A stretch of DNA of 64,000 nt from Sphingopyxis sp. YF1 (GTDB taxonomy: Bacteria > Pseudomonadota > Alphaproteobacteria > Sphingomonadales > Sphingomonadaceae), in the NCBI RefSeq assembly GCF_022701295.1, contig NZ_CP033204.1:3286001-3350000 (forward strand), given 5' to 3'. Shown here piece by piece: positions 55,905 through 63,835 of the stretch; positions within the stretch are counted from its first letter, which is position 1, and every line of letters begins with the position of its first letter. A program made the position numbers and the translations under genes. Under the pieces are notes generated by a model, which was given only the letters and a program-made list of their open reading frames with translations, did no database searches and had not been told where the DNA came from.

Positions 55905-56069
55905 GGTTCACGCGGAGGCGCGGAGGGCGATTTCCAAAACCGTTTGCCCTGAGCTTGTCGAAGGGCCGTTCTTTCTTGCAGCGACGAAAAGAAGAACGGT
56001 GCTTCGACAAGCTCAGCACAAACGGAAAATGGGAAGGTCTCTCGGCGCCTCCGCGCCTCCGCGTGAACC
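55905..56069. repeat. Nested inverted repeats: 22-bp outer arms around a family A palindrome
   Basis: The outer arms (55905-55926, beginning GGTTCACGCGGAGGCG; 56048-56069, ending CGCCTCCGCGTGAACC) are exact inverted copies. Between them lies a complete family A unit (55940-55976 with 55990-56025, CTGAGCTTGTCGAAG cores). The whole 165 bases can fold as one long hairpin between the nucleosidase and the SBF transporter. Confidence 0.8.
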
Positions 56070-56138
56070 ATTGCCACGATTGCCCGGTGGGGCGATGATC
56101 GGCTTGCAAACCTCGCCTCCCCCCGCCATCGCTCCCCC

Positions 56139-57098
56139 ATGCTGGCACGCCTGTTTCCCGATCGCTTTGTCCCCATCCTGTTCGCGACCATCCTGCTCGC
56201 GAGCCTGCTGCCGGTGCGCGGGGCCGCGGTGCCGGCCGCCGAGGCGGTGTCGACCGCGGCGGTCGTGCTGCTGTTTTTCCTCAACGGCGTCCGCCTGCCG
56301 CGCGACGAGGTGCTCCACGGCATTCGCAACTGGAAACTGCAGGGCGGCGCGCTCGCCTTCTGCTTCGGGATCATGACGCTGCTCGGCCTCGCCGCGCAGG
56401 CGGCGACCGCCCCCTGGCTGCCGCCGACGCTGGCGCTCGGTTTCCTCTACATGGGCATCCTGCCCTCGACGGTGCAGTCGGCGACCGCGGCGAGCGGGCT
56501 GGCGGGGGGCAATGTCGCGGCGAGCGTCGTCGCCGCCGCGCTGCTCAACCTCGTCGGGGTGATCGCATCGCCGCTGCTGTTCGCGGCGCTCGCGGGCAGC
56601 GCGGGCGCGATCAGCGGCGACGGCGCGCTGCGTATCGTCGCGATCCTGCTGCTGCCCTTCGTCGCCGGCCAGTTCGCGCAGCGCTGGCTGCGCCCGTGGG
56701 TGCTCGCGCACCGCGGGCTCGCGACCGTGATGGACCGCACCGCGATCGCCGTCGCGGTTTATGTCGCCTTTTCGGCGGCGGTGGTCGCGGGCATCTGGGA
56801 CCTGCTCGACGCGCGCGAGATCGGCATCGTGTGCGCGGCGGTCGCGCTGCTGCTCGCGCTGTCCTTCGGGGGCGCGTGGGGTTTCGGCGCGCTGCTGCGG
56901 CTCGCGCGGCCCGACCGCATCACCTTGCTCTTTGCCGGCGCGCAGAAGAGCATCGCGGTCGGCGCGCCGCTGGCCGCGACGCTGTTCCCGCCCGCCATCG
57001 CCGGCATGGTGCTCGTCCCGATCCTTGTCTATCATATGGCGCAGCTGGTGCTGTCGGCGTGGATCGCGCCGGTGCTGGACAGGCAAAAGCAGGTGTGA
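56139..57098 (+). CDS. Bile acid:sodium symporter family transporter (SBF-like)
   Basis: A 319-residue inner-membrane transporter with about ten membrane segments, of the SBF-like (YfeH type) group. Recognisable stretches are LLFFLNGVRLPRDEV, LALGFLYMGILPSTVQSATAASGLAGGNVAASVVAAALLNLVGVIASPLL (the crossover region, about 105-155) and TLLFAGAQKSIAVGAPLAATLFPPAIAGMVLVPILVYHMAQLV, which carries the second crossover. The substrate is likely an organic anion; bile acid itself is improbable for a soil/water bacterium. The first ATG at 56139 is consistent with the family's start. Confidence 0.87.
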   Translation: MLARLFPDRFVPILFATILLASLLPVRGAAVPAAEAVSTAAVVLLFFLNGVRLPRDEVLHGIRNWKLQGGALAFCFGIMTLLGLAAQAATAPWLPPTLALGFLYMGILPSTVQSATAASGLAGGNVAASVVAAALLNLVGVIASPLLFAALAGSAGAISGDGALRIVAILLLPFVAGQFAQRWLRPWVLAHRGLATVMDRTAIAVAVYVAFSAAVVAGIWDLLDAREIGIVCAAVALLLALSFGGAWGFGALLRLARPDRITLLFAGAQKSIAVGAPLAATLFPPAIAGMVLVPILVYHMAQLVLSAWIAPVLDRQKQV

Positions 57099-57161
57099 TG
57101 CTTGAATAACACAGTTGCGCATGCCATATTGGCGGCAGCACGGGGCCCGAAAGGAACAGGA

Positions 57162-58373
57162 ATGAGCGAAGTGACCGCAACCGCGACGGCAACCGACGAG
57201 CTGAAGCTGACCCCGCCCGACCCGGTGCCGGTGGTTGCCCCCGAAAAGGCGGCGGGGCTGGTGTCGCTGTCGACCGAGCAGAAATCGAAGCTCGAGGAAC
57301 GCGTCGACGGCTTCATCGACGATCTTGTCGCGCAGGACGAGAACAGCCCCGAATTCGGCCAGCGCATCGACCAGATCACCAACATGGGCCGCAAGGAGAT
57401 GCTCGAGGCGGCGAACCAGTCGAACCGCTTCCTCGACCGCCCGGTCAAGGCGATGGACCGCGACACCGACATCGGCCAGAATCTGATCGAGCTCAGGAAC
57501 ACCGTCGAACGGCTCGACCCGTCGGCGAACGGCAAATTGCTGTCGAAGCGCGGTTTCCTCGACAAGATCTTCGGCAGCAAGGTCAGCAATTATTTCGCGC
57601 AGTACCGCAGCGCGCAGACGCATATCGGCGGCATCCTGACCGCGCTCGCCAACGGCAAGGACGAGCTGCTCATGGACAATGCGGCGATCGACGTCGAGCG
57701 CCGCAAGCTGTGGGAGGCGATGGGCAAGCTCGAGCAGATGATCCACATCGCGGGCACGCTCGACCGGCGGCTCAAGGACAAGGCGACCGAACTCGACGGC
57801 ACCAACCCCGCCAAGGCCAAGGTGATCCGCGAGAATGCGCTCTTCTATGCGCGCCAGCGGACGCAGGACCTGCTCACCCAGATGGCGGTGACGGTGCAGG
57901 GCTATCTCGCGCTCGACCTCGTCAAGAAGAACAATGTCGAGCTGGTGAAGGGGGTCGACCGCGCGTCGACGACGACCGTCGGCGCATTGAAGACCGCGAT
58001 CACCGTCGCGCAGGCGATGACCAACCAGAAGCTGGTGCTCGAACAGATCACCGCGCTCAACACGACGACCGCGAACATCATCGACGGCACGTCGAAGATG
58101 CTGAAGGACAATACCGCGCGCATCCACGAGCAGGCAGCCTCCAGCACCATCCCGATGGAGACGCTCCAGCGCGCGTTCCAGAATATCTACGACACGATGG
58201 ATGCGATCGACACCTTCAAGCTGAAGGCACTCGACAGCATGAAGACCACGGTCACCACGCTCGAGGGTGAGGTCGCCAAGTCGAAGGGCTATATCGCGCG
58301 CGCCGAGGGTGCGAGCCAGGCACAGGCGAGCGTCGGCGGCGCCGACAGCCCGCTCGCCGCGCTCGAGGGCTGA
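57162..58373 (+). CDS. telA: TelA/KlaA-family toxic anion resistance protein
   Basis: A 403-residue coiled-coil protein of the TelA family (PF05816), linked to tellurite resistance and membrane stress in other bacteria. The core is SLSTEQKSKLEERVDGFIDDLVAQD, then FFDxx-type helices with NTVERLDPSANGKLLSKRGFLDKIFGSKVSNYFAQYRSAQTHIGGILTALANGKDELLMDNAAIDVERRKLWEAMGKLEQMI, and the long helical C-terminal half. The start at 57162 follows AAAGGAACAGG. It is the first of four same-strand genes ending in the flotillin-like yqiK, suggesting a membrane-associated stress complex. Confidence 0.9.
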   Translation: MSEVTATATATDELKLTPPDPVPVVAPEKAAGLVSLSTEQKSKLEERVDGFIDDLVAQDENSPEFGQRIDQITNMGRKEMLEAANQSNRFLDRPVKAMDRDTDIGQNLIELRNTVERLDPSANGKLLSKRGFLDKIFGSKVSNYFAQYRSAQTHIGGILTALANGKDELLMDNAAIDVERRKLWEAMGKLEQMIHIAGTLDRRLKDKATELDGTNPAKAKVIRENALFYARQRTQDLLTQMAVTVQGYLALDLVKKNNVELVKGVDRASTTTVGALKTAITVAQAMTNQKLVLEQITALNTTTANIIDGTSKMLKDNTARIHEQAASSTIPMETLQRAFQNIYDTMDAIDTFKLKALDSMKTTVTTLEGEVAKSKGYIARAEGASQAQASVGGADSPLAALEG

Positions 58374-58384
58374 CGCCGGTGAGC

Positions 58385-59098
58385 ATGAGCGAGGTCGACA
58401 AGGTCCGGCTGTCGGCGGCATCGGCGATCGAACGGTCGCGCGAGCGCCGCCGCCCGATCGGCACCAAGAGCGTCGCGCTGCGCCGCCAGCATCTCTACAG
58501 GAAGCTCGGCCGCGCGCTCGTCGCGGGCGGGATCGTGCTGATCGGCGCGGCGCTGTTCGGGGCGCTGATCCAGCCGCTCGGCTTCACCGGGCTGCTCGCG
58601 CTGTTCGTGCTGCTGGTCGGGGTCGCCGTGCTGTTCGGCAAATGGCCGCCCTTCCCCGAGCCGCGGCAGGCCGACCTCGTCAAGACCGACCTCAAGCAGC
58701 TCGCGGGGCGCACCGAAATCTGGCTCGAGGCGCAGCGCCCGGCGCTGCCCGCGCCCGCAAGGACGCTGGTCGACGGCATCGGGGTCCAGCTCGACCTGCT
58801 CGCGCCGCAGCTCCAGACGCTCGACGCGTCGAGCCCCGCCGCGGCGAACATCCGCAAGCTCGTCGGCGAGGATCTGCCCGAGCTGGTCGCGGGGTATCAG
58901 CGCATCCCCGCGGGGCTGCGCGGCGAGGCGCATGCCGGGCGCACCCCCGACGACACGCTGCTCGGCGGCCTCAAGACGCTCGAGACCGAGATCGGCCACG
59001 CCGCGCGCAGCCTCGCGGCGGGCGAGCTCGACAAGCTGGCGACGCGCGAACGCTATCTGCAGCTCAAATATCAGGGGCTGGACGGCGAGGACGGCTGA
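58385..59098 (+). CDS. Hypothetical membrane protein of the telA-yqiK cluster
   Basis: A 237-residue protein with a basic N-terminus (about 1-45) and two adjacent membrane segments near 48-68 (LVAGGIVLIGAALFGALIQP) and 70-87 (GFTGLLALFVLLVGVAVLF), then a cytoplasmic helical region of about 145 residues. I recognise no family with confidence. In Bacillus, XpaC precedes the TelA-like YaaN, and this protein occupies the corresponding place; that analogy is inference. ATG 58385 is preferred; a GTG two codons earlier also fits. It begins 11 bases after telA and ends 15 bases before the YqiJ-like gene. Confidence 0.65.
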   Translation: MSEVDKVRLSAASAIERSRERRRPIGTKSVALRRQHLYRKLGRALVAGGIVLIGAALFGALIQPLGFTGLLALFVLLVGVAVLFGKWPPFPEPRQADLVKTDLKQLAGRTEIWLEAQRPALPAPARTLVDGIGVQLDLLAPQLQTLDASSPAAANIRKLVGEDLPELVAGYQRIPAGLRGEAHAGRTPDDTLLGGLKTLETEIGHAARSLAAGELDKLATRERYLQLKYQGLDGEDG

Positions 59099-59113
59099 CG
59101 CCACAAAGCGCTG

Positions 59114-59737
59114 ATGATCGACCAGTTTTTCGCGCCCGAGAATGTCGTCTTCAGCGCCGCGCTGGTGCTGATGCTGCTGATCGGTGCGGTGCAGGCGCTG
59201 GGAATCGTCGGCGACATCGACGGCGCCGACACGCATGCCGACGGCGACGGCGGCGCCGCCGACGCGCTGCTCGCCTGGGCGGGGATCGGGCGCATCCCCT
59301 TCCTGATGTGGCTCATACTCTTCCTCGCGCTGTTCGGGCTGGTCGGGCTCGGCCTGCAGCAATTGCTGACCGCGCTCACCGGCGGCCCCGCCACCGCACT
59401 GCTCGCGGCGCCCGTCGCCGGGATTGCCGCGCTGCCCCCGACGGGGCTCGCCGCGCGCGTCGTCGCGCGCATCCTGCCGAGCGTCGAGACCACCGCGATC
59501 GACCGCGACGAGCTGCTCGGCACGCGCGCGACGATCACTGTCGGCACCGCGTCGCCGGGCAACCCCGCACCGGCGAAATGCATCGACCGCCACGGCCACC
59601 CGCACCAGATCATGGTCGAGCCCGACAGCCCCGGCCAGAGCTTCCAGACCGGCGAGACGATCCTGCTGGTCAAACGCGAAGGCGAAATATTCAAAGGCTT
59701 TTCAAACGGCGATTTCTATTTACCCCGCCTCGACTGA
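59114..59737 (+). CDS. yqiJ: YqiJ-like membrane protein with OB-fold domain
   Basis: A 207-residue inner-membrane protein of the YqiJ (DUF1449) type. There is a membrane segment near 13-33 (VFSAALVLMLLIGAVQALGI), an acidic His-containing loop (DIDGADTHADGDGG), further segments near 60-80 (RIPFLMWLILFLALFGLVGL) and 90-115, and a C-terminal OB-like beta domain (LLGTRATITVGTASPGNPAPAKCIDRHGHPHQIMVEPDS, then LLVKREGEIFKGFS). Partner of the flotillin YqiK; the pair is proposed to form membrane microdomains. The gene starts 15 bases after its upstream neighbour. Confidence 0.82.
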   Translation: MIDQFFAPENVVFSAALVLMLLIGAVQALGIVGDIDGADTHADGDGGAADALLAWAGIGRIPFLMWLILFLALFGLVGLGLQQLLTALTGGPATALLAAPVAGIAALPPTGLAARVVARILPSVETTAIDRDELLGTRATITVGTASPGNPAPAKCIDRHGHPHQIMVEPDSPGQSFQTGETILLVKREGEIFKGFSNGDFYLPRLD

Positions 59738-59806
59738 CCCTAAGATCGCCCCATGGTGTCCCCGATTCCGGGGACCGGAAACAGGCTTTTGGGGGCAGTA
59801 AATTCC

Positions 59807-61519
59807 ATGATGATTGAAATCGCGATCTACGCCGGTATCGGGCTGGCCGTCCTGCTCATCCTGGGACTGATCATCACGCGGCTTTATCGGCGCGCGACGA
59901 AAGAAATAGCTTTTGTCCGCACCGGATTCCGCGGCGAGCGGGTGATCATGAACGGCGGCGCGCTGGTGCTTCCGGTGCTCCACGAAACCATGCCCGTGAA
60001 CATGAACACGGTGCGGCTGGCGGTCGAACGCAAGAATGTCGACGCGCTGATCACGCTCGACCGGCTGCGCATCGACGTGAAGGCCGAATTCTATGTCCGC
60101 GTGCGTCCCGATGCGGGCGCGATTGCGATGGCGGCGCAGACGTTGGGCCTGCGCACGATGAACCCCGAAGCGCTGAAGGATCTGGTCGAGGGCAAGTTCG
60201 TCGACGCGCTGCGTTCGGTCGCGGCGGGCATGACGATGAACCAGCTCCACGAGCAGCGCGCCGATTTCGTCCAGAAGGTGCAGCAGGTCAGTTCGAACGA
60301 CCTGTCGATGAACGGGCTCGAGCTCGAATCGGTGTCGCTGACGGGGCTCGACCAGACGTCGATCGAGCATTTCAACGCCAATAACGCGTTCGACGCCGAG
60401 GGCCTGACCAAGTTGACCGAGCAGATCGAGCTGCGCAAGAAGGCGCGCAACGACATCGAACAGGACACGCGCGTCCAGATCGAGACCAAGAATCTGGAAG
60501 CCGAGCAAAAGTCGCTGGGGATCAAGCGCGAGGAGGAGTTCGCCAAGCTCAACCAGTCGCGCGAGATCGAGGTGCGCCGCGCCGAGCAGGCCGCCGAAAT
60601 CGCGCGCGAGCAGGCGCAGCGCAACCAGGAAGCCGAAAATGCCCGCATTGCGGCGAAACAGCTGATCGACGCGAAGCAGATCGAGGCCGACCGCGCGATC
60701 GAGGAAGCGCGGATCGCGCAGGAGCAGGCGATCGAACTGGCGCGGCAGGAACAGCAGATCCTGATCCAGAACAAGAGCCGCGAGGAAAGCCAGGCGCGCG
60801 GCGAGGCCGACGCGGCGCGCGCCGTCGCGGTCGCCGCGGAGGAACAGGTGTCGACCGCGCGAGAGACCGAAATCGCCGAGCGTTCGAAGCGCATCGAGCT
60901 GATCGAGGCGGCGAAGGAAGCCGAGCGGCAGGCGATTTCGGTGAAGGTGCAGGCCGAGGCCGAGAAGGAAGCGGCATCGAACCGCGCCGCCGCGCTGCGT
61001 TTCGAAGCCGAGGGCGAGGCCGACGCCGAGAAGCTGCGCGCCGACGCCGCGCGCGTGCGCTTCGAGGTCGAGGCGGCGGGCCAGCGCGCGATCAACGAGG
61101 CCGCGAACATCCTGTCGTCGAACCAGATTTCGCTGCAGACCAAGATGGCGCTGCTCAAGGTGCTGCCCGAGGTGGTGCGCGAGGCGGCGAAGCCGATGGA
61201 AGCGATCGATTCGATCAAGATCGTGCAGGTCGACGGCATCACGCAGAATGGCGGCGGCGCGGCCGGGGTCGGGAGCTTCGGCGGCGAAAATGGCGGAAAT
61301 CTTGCCAGCAATGCCGTGTCGGCGGCACTCGCCTATCGCGCGCAGGCACCGGTGATCGACGGGCTGATGAAAGAACTGGGCTTCGACGGCGGCTCGCTCG
61401 ACGCGCTGGTCAAGGGCGCGACCGCAGCCGAAGCCGTGCCCGAAGCGACACCCGGCGCCGCGCGTGCGGTGCGCAAGGGGCGCCCTGCCGCGCCCGGCGA
61501 AGCCGGCGACGAGAGCTGA
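59807..61519 (+). CDS. yqiK: Flotillin-family protein YqiK
   Basis: A 570-residue SPFH/flotillin protein. A single membrane helix (about 2-24, IEIAIYAGIGLAVLLILGLI) is followed by the SPFH domain (about 30-210, with EIAFVRTGFRGERVIMNGGALVLPVLHET and MNPEALKDLVEGKFVDALRSVAAGMTMNQLHEQR) and a long coiled coil rich in AE-type heptads (about 230-430). The C-terminal part is Gly/Ala-rich. The start at 59807 (two adjacent ATG) gives the anchor; the upstream in-frame ATG (59753) adds 18 non-family residues. Last gene of the telA cluster; a family A palindrome lies after it. Confidence 0.92.
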   Translation: MMIEIAIYAGIGLAVLLILGLIITRLYRRATKEIAFVRTGFRGERVIMNGGALVLPVLHETMPVNMNTVRLAVERKNVDALITLDRLRIDVKAEFYVRVRPDAGAIAMAAQTLGLRTMNPEALKDLVEGKFVDALRSVAAGMTMNQLHEQRADFVQKVQQVSSNDLSMNGLELESVSLTGLDQTSIEHFNANNAFDAEGLTKLTEQIELRKKARNDIEQDTRVQIETKNLEAEQKSLGIKREEEFAKLNQSREIEVRRAEQAAEIAREQAQRNQEAENARIAAKQLIDAKQIEADRAIEEARIAQEQAIELARQEQQILIQNKSREESQARGEADAARAVAVAAEEQVSTARETEIAERSKRIELIEAAKEAERQAISVKVQAEAEKEAASNRAAALRFEAEGEADAEKLRADAARVRFEVEAAGQRAINEAANILSSNQISLQTKMALLKVLPEVVREAAKPMEAIDSIKIVQVDGITQNGGGAAGVGSFGGENGGNLASNAVSAALAYRAQAPVIDGLMKELGFDGGSLDALVKGATAAEAVPEATPGAARAVRKGRPAAPGEAGDES

Positions 61520-61591
61520 TTTTCGAACCGGGCCGGGAAGCGAACGCCGTTGTCCCTTCCCGCCGACGGGCGGGACGGTCGAAGCAATATT

Positions 61592-61661
61592 GAACCGTAG
61601 CCCTGAGCCTGGCGCGGGGCGTCCGTCCGGGAAGCGCCCTTCGACAAGCTCAGGGTTACGG
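61592..61661. repeat. Dispersed palindrome, family A, variant
   Basis: GAACCGTAGCCCTGAGCCTG and CTTCGACAAGCTCAGGGTTA, then CGG, form inverted arms. It lies between convergent yqiK and the reverse sigma-associated gene and could act as a bidirectional terminator-like hairpin. Confidence 0.7.
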
Positions 61662-61716
61662 CGATGACGGGCGCGGGATTATGACGACGAACGGTCCGAT
61701 CCGGACGGGACCGGCA

Positions 61717-62043
61717 CTAGACCCCGCGCAGCCGCCGGGTGCCCCCGAACCACAGCAGGACGACGAGCAGCAGCGGCGGCGCGAGGCCCCATTGCGCGGG
61801 TCCCGCGAGCGGTGCGAGCAGCGGAATGCCCGAGAGCAGCCAGAGCGCGGCGAAGAGCGCGGCGACCGCCGCTGCCTCGAAGGCGAAGCTGGCCCAGAAG
61901 CGGCGGCGCGCGCGCGCATAGGCCGCCTCGACGTCGATCGCACGATCGACGCGCAGCGCGAAATCGCGGTCGCCGGGACCGGCCGGCGGCGCAAGCAAGC
62001 TGCCCAGCATGGCGTCGAGATCCCGATCATCGGATTCGCTCAT
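61717..62043 (-). CDS. Small membrane protein coupled to the sigma factor (possible anti-sigma)
   Basis: A 108-residue protein beginning MSESDDRDLDAMLGSLLAPP, with a cytoplasmic acidic/helical N-terminus (about 1-48) and two membrane segments, about 51-70 (SFAFEAAAVAALFAALWLLS) and 83-100 (GLAPPLLLVVLLWF). Its ATG overlaps the sigma-factor stop as ATGA. Position directly downstream of an ECF sigma gene and the N-out-of-membrane layout suit an anti-sigma factor, but no zinc (ZAS) motif is visible; this is inference. Confidence 0.6.
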   Translation of the reverse strand: MSESDDRDLDAMLGSLLAPPAGPGDRDFALRVDRAIDVEAAYARARRRFWASFAFEAAAVAALFAALWLLSGIPLLAPLAGPAQWGLAPPLLLVVLLWFGGTRRLRGV

Positions 62044-62702
62044 GACACGCCTCCTTCGCCGGTCAGCTTCTGCGCTTTCGCGCGGCCGCGCAAGACCAGC
62101 GACTTGAGCGTGCCGAGCGGCACTCCCATGATCGCGGCCGCCTCGCCATGCGACCAGCCGTGGCCGAAGCAGAGGGTGAGCGCAGCGCGTTCCTGCGCCG
62201 AGAGCGTCGCGAGCAGGCGGCCCGCATCGATTGCGGCGTCGCTGGCCGGGTGCGGGTTGCTGTCGGCGGGCGCGTCGTCGCGCAACGCGAGCAACGCCCG
62301 GCGTTTCGCGGTCCGCCGCTGGTCGAGGAAGAGGCGCCAGCCGATCCCCATGACCCATGCGGCATAGCTCCCCTGCCCCCGATAGTCGGCCGCACGGTGC
62401 CAGGCGCGAACCAAAGCATCCTGCGCCAGATCGTCACCATCGGCCTCGCTGCCCGCCGCGCGCGACAGGAAGGCGCGCAGTCGTCCCTCGTGCCGCAGCA
62501 CGAGGAGCTGGAAGGCCGCACGATCCCCCGCGACGACGCGCTGGTTGAGCGCCCAATCCTCATCGCCTGCGCGTTCATCCGCGCGCAGCGGCCTGTTCCT
62601 CGGCAGCCGCGGCGCGCGCGAGGCGGCGGCGGACGAGCAGCGCGATGCCGACGAAAGCCGGGAAGAGCGCCGCGCCGGCCGCGACGCGAACGATCTGTTC
62701 AT
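62040..62702 (-). CDS. ECF-type RNA polymerase sigma factor (start codon uncertain)
   Basis: A sigma factor of about 170-220 residues. Region 2 reads WALNQRVVAGDRAAFQLLVLRHEGRLRAFLSRAAGSEADGDDLAQDALVRAWHRAADYRGQGSYAAWVMGIGWRLFLDQRRTAKRR and region 4 LLATLSAQERAALTLCFGHGWSHGEAAAIMGVPLGTLKSLVLRGRAKAQKL. The sequence just before region 2 has no ATG, GTG or TTG in frame. The only in-frame ATG (62702) overlaps the upstream gene by 128 bases with an Arg/Ser-rich, non-sigma N-terminus. An ATG at 62578 overlapping the upstream stop (ATGA) is out of frame. Start may be CTG (near 62601 or 62588), or there may be a frameshift or sequence error. Confidence 0.8.
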   Translation of the reverse strand: MNRSFASRPARRSSRLSSASRCSSAAASRAPRLPRNRPLRADERAGDEDWALNQRVVAGDRAAFQLLVLRHEGRLRAFLSRAAGSEADGDDLAQDALVRAWHRAADYRGQGSYAAWVMGIGWRLFLDQRRTAKRRALLALRDDAPADSNPHPASDAAIDAGRLLATLSAQERAALTLCFGHGWSHGEAAAIMGVPLGTLKSLVLRGRAKAQKLTGEGGVS

Positions 62703-63192
62703 GCCCCTGGATGAAACCGAAACCCGCCATCGCCAGCCCGATCGCGAGCAGCACCAGACCGTTGCGATCGTCGCCGGGGGCGTCGCCCGCGATATCGGTC
62801 GGTCGGGCGCCGATATGTTCGTAGGGTTTGTTGAGCTTGTCGATCAGCGGCGCGACGACGTCGGACTTGGCCTCGAGCGCGCGGCGGATCGAGCGGTGCA
62901 GCATCCAGGCATGGAGCAATCGCGCGAGCAGGAAAAAGCCGACGACGAACAGCGCCACCATCGTGATGTTCTCGAGAAGACGGAAAAAATCGCCGCTGAT
63001 CGCGACGAGTTCGGTGGTCGGCGGCGGAGCGGGCAGATAGGCGGCGACATCGCGCGGATCGATATAGGCGGCGACGTCGGCCGGGCTGACCGGCGGGGCG
63101 GGCAGCGCCGCCGGCGCCGCGGCGACCGCAGCGGGGGTGGCGGGCGCCGCCGCGGGCGCGGCGGTCGCAATCGCGGCTGTCAGATGGATCAT
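62575..63192 (-). CDS. DUF6249-like membrane protein
   Basis: A 205-residue protein with a Pro/Ala-rich N-terminus (about 1-55, MIHLTAAIATAAPAAAPA as a possible signal), a membrane segment near 76-97 (NITMVALFVVGFFLLARLLH) and two more at about 145-185 (GLVLLAIGLAMAGFGFIQG; VAAGAALFPAFVGIALLVR). The C-terminal pair resembles DUF6249, a domain often encoded beside sigma/anti-sigma genes. GGGAGAAG precedes the ATG at 63192. Its stop lies at the 5' end of the sigma gene, so the three genes are probably one operon. Confidence 0.72.
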   Translation of the reverse strand: MIHLTAAIATAAPAAAPATPAAVAAAPAALPAPPVSPADVAAYIDPRDVAAYLPAPPPTTELVAISGDFFRLLENITMVALFVVGFFLLARLLHAWMLHRSIRRALEAKSDVVAPLIDKLNKPYEHIGARPTDIAGDAPGDDRNGLVLLAIGLAMAGFGFIQGHEQIVRVAAGAALFPAFVGIALLVRRRLARAAAAEEQAAARG

Positions 63193-63433
63193 GCGTCTTC
63201 TCCCTGCATGCCGGACGGCATGGTGAAACCACAGGCGGCGGTCGCGGGCAAGGCCGCGCGCGAACCCCACCGGGGAGAGGGGATCGCGCGCGGCAGCCGG
63301 AGGCCCGGACGGGCCGGCACGACCGCCGCCAGGACCGGCCGCGAGGCCGGTCAGCAGGTAGACGCCATGGGACGCGCGACCGGATGCAGGCGCGCAAAAA
63401 AATCGCCGCGGGTGCGGGCGCGAGTGCGCCGGG

Positions 63434-63835
63434 TTATCGCCGGAACAGGCGGGCGCCGTGCGCCTGCGCGATGCGCCGGCCGAGCAGGTCATAATGGTCG
63501 GGCGAATAACCCGCGGCGAGGAAGGCCGCGATCTGCGCCGACGACACGGTATAGCCATGATGCCACGTCAGCACCGCCATGCGGCGCAGCGCCTCGAGCT
63601 TCGGATCGGCGAGGCGGCGGTTGGCGCCGTCGCCGAACAGCAGCGCGAGCAGCCGGGCGATGCGGCCCGGCGCGCGGAGGCTCGACGGCCGGTCGTGGCG
63701 GGCCAGCATCACGACCGACCATTCCAGCGCCGAAAAGGCCGCGGGCCGGGCTTTCGATGCGGCGGGGGCGAGCGAGGGGATGATCCCCGGCGAGAGGGCG
63801 AAGTCGAGCGCTTCGTTGACGGCGAGATAGGCCAT
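63434..63835 (-). CDS. Hypothetical protein
   Basis: A 133-residue protein (MAYLAVNEALDFALSPGIIP, ending AHGARLFRR). A perfect AGGAGG lies 8 bases before the ATG on the reverse strand, supporting the start. It is helical and soluble, with a C-terminal segment RRMAVLTWHHGYTVSSAQIAAFLAAGYSPDHYDLLGRRI that looks conserved. No family recognised. It lies 240 bases upstream of the DUF6249 gene on the same strand; cotranscription is uncertain. Confidence 0.65.
   Translation of the reverse strand: MAYLAVNEALDFALSPGIIPSLAPAASKARPAAFSALEWSVVMLARHDRPSSLRAPGRIARLLALLFGDGANRRLADPKLEALRRMAVLTWHHGYTVSSAQIAAFLAAGYSPDHYDLLGRRIAQAHGARLFRR

Noticed and set aside
62063..62578. Reverse frame starting with an ATGA overlap at 62578
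   Set aside because: The translated sequence is Arg/Ser-rich and lacks sigma motifs; the true sigma frame is one base away, which is reported as a finding instead.
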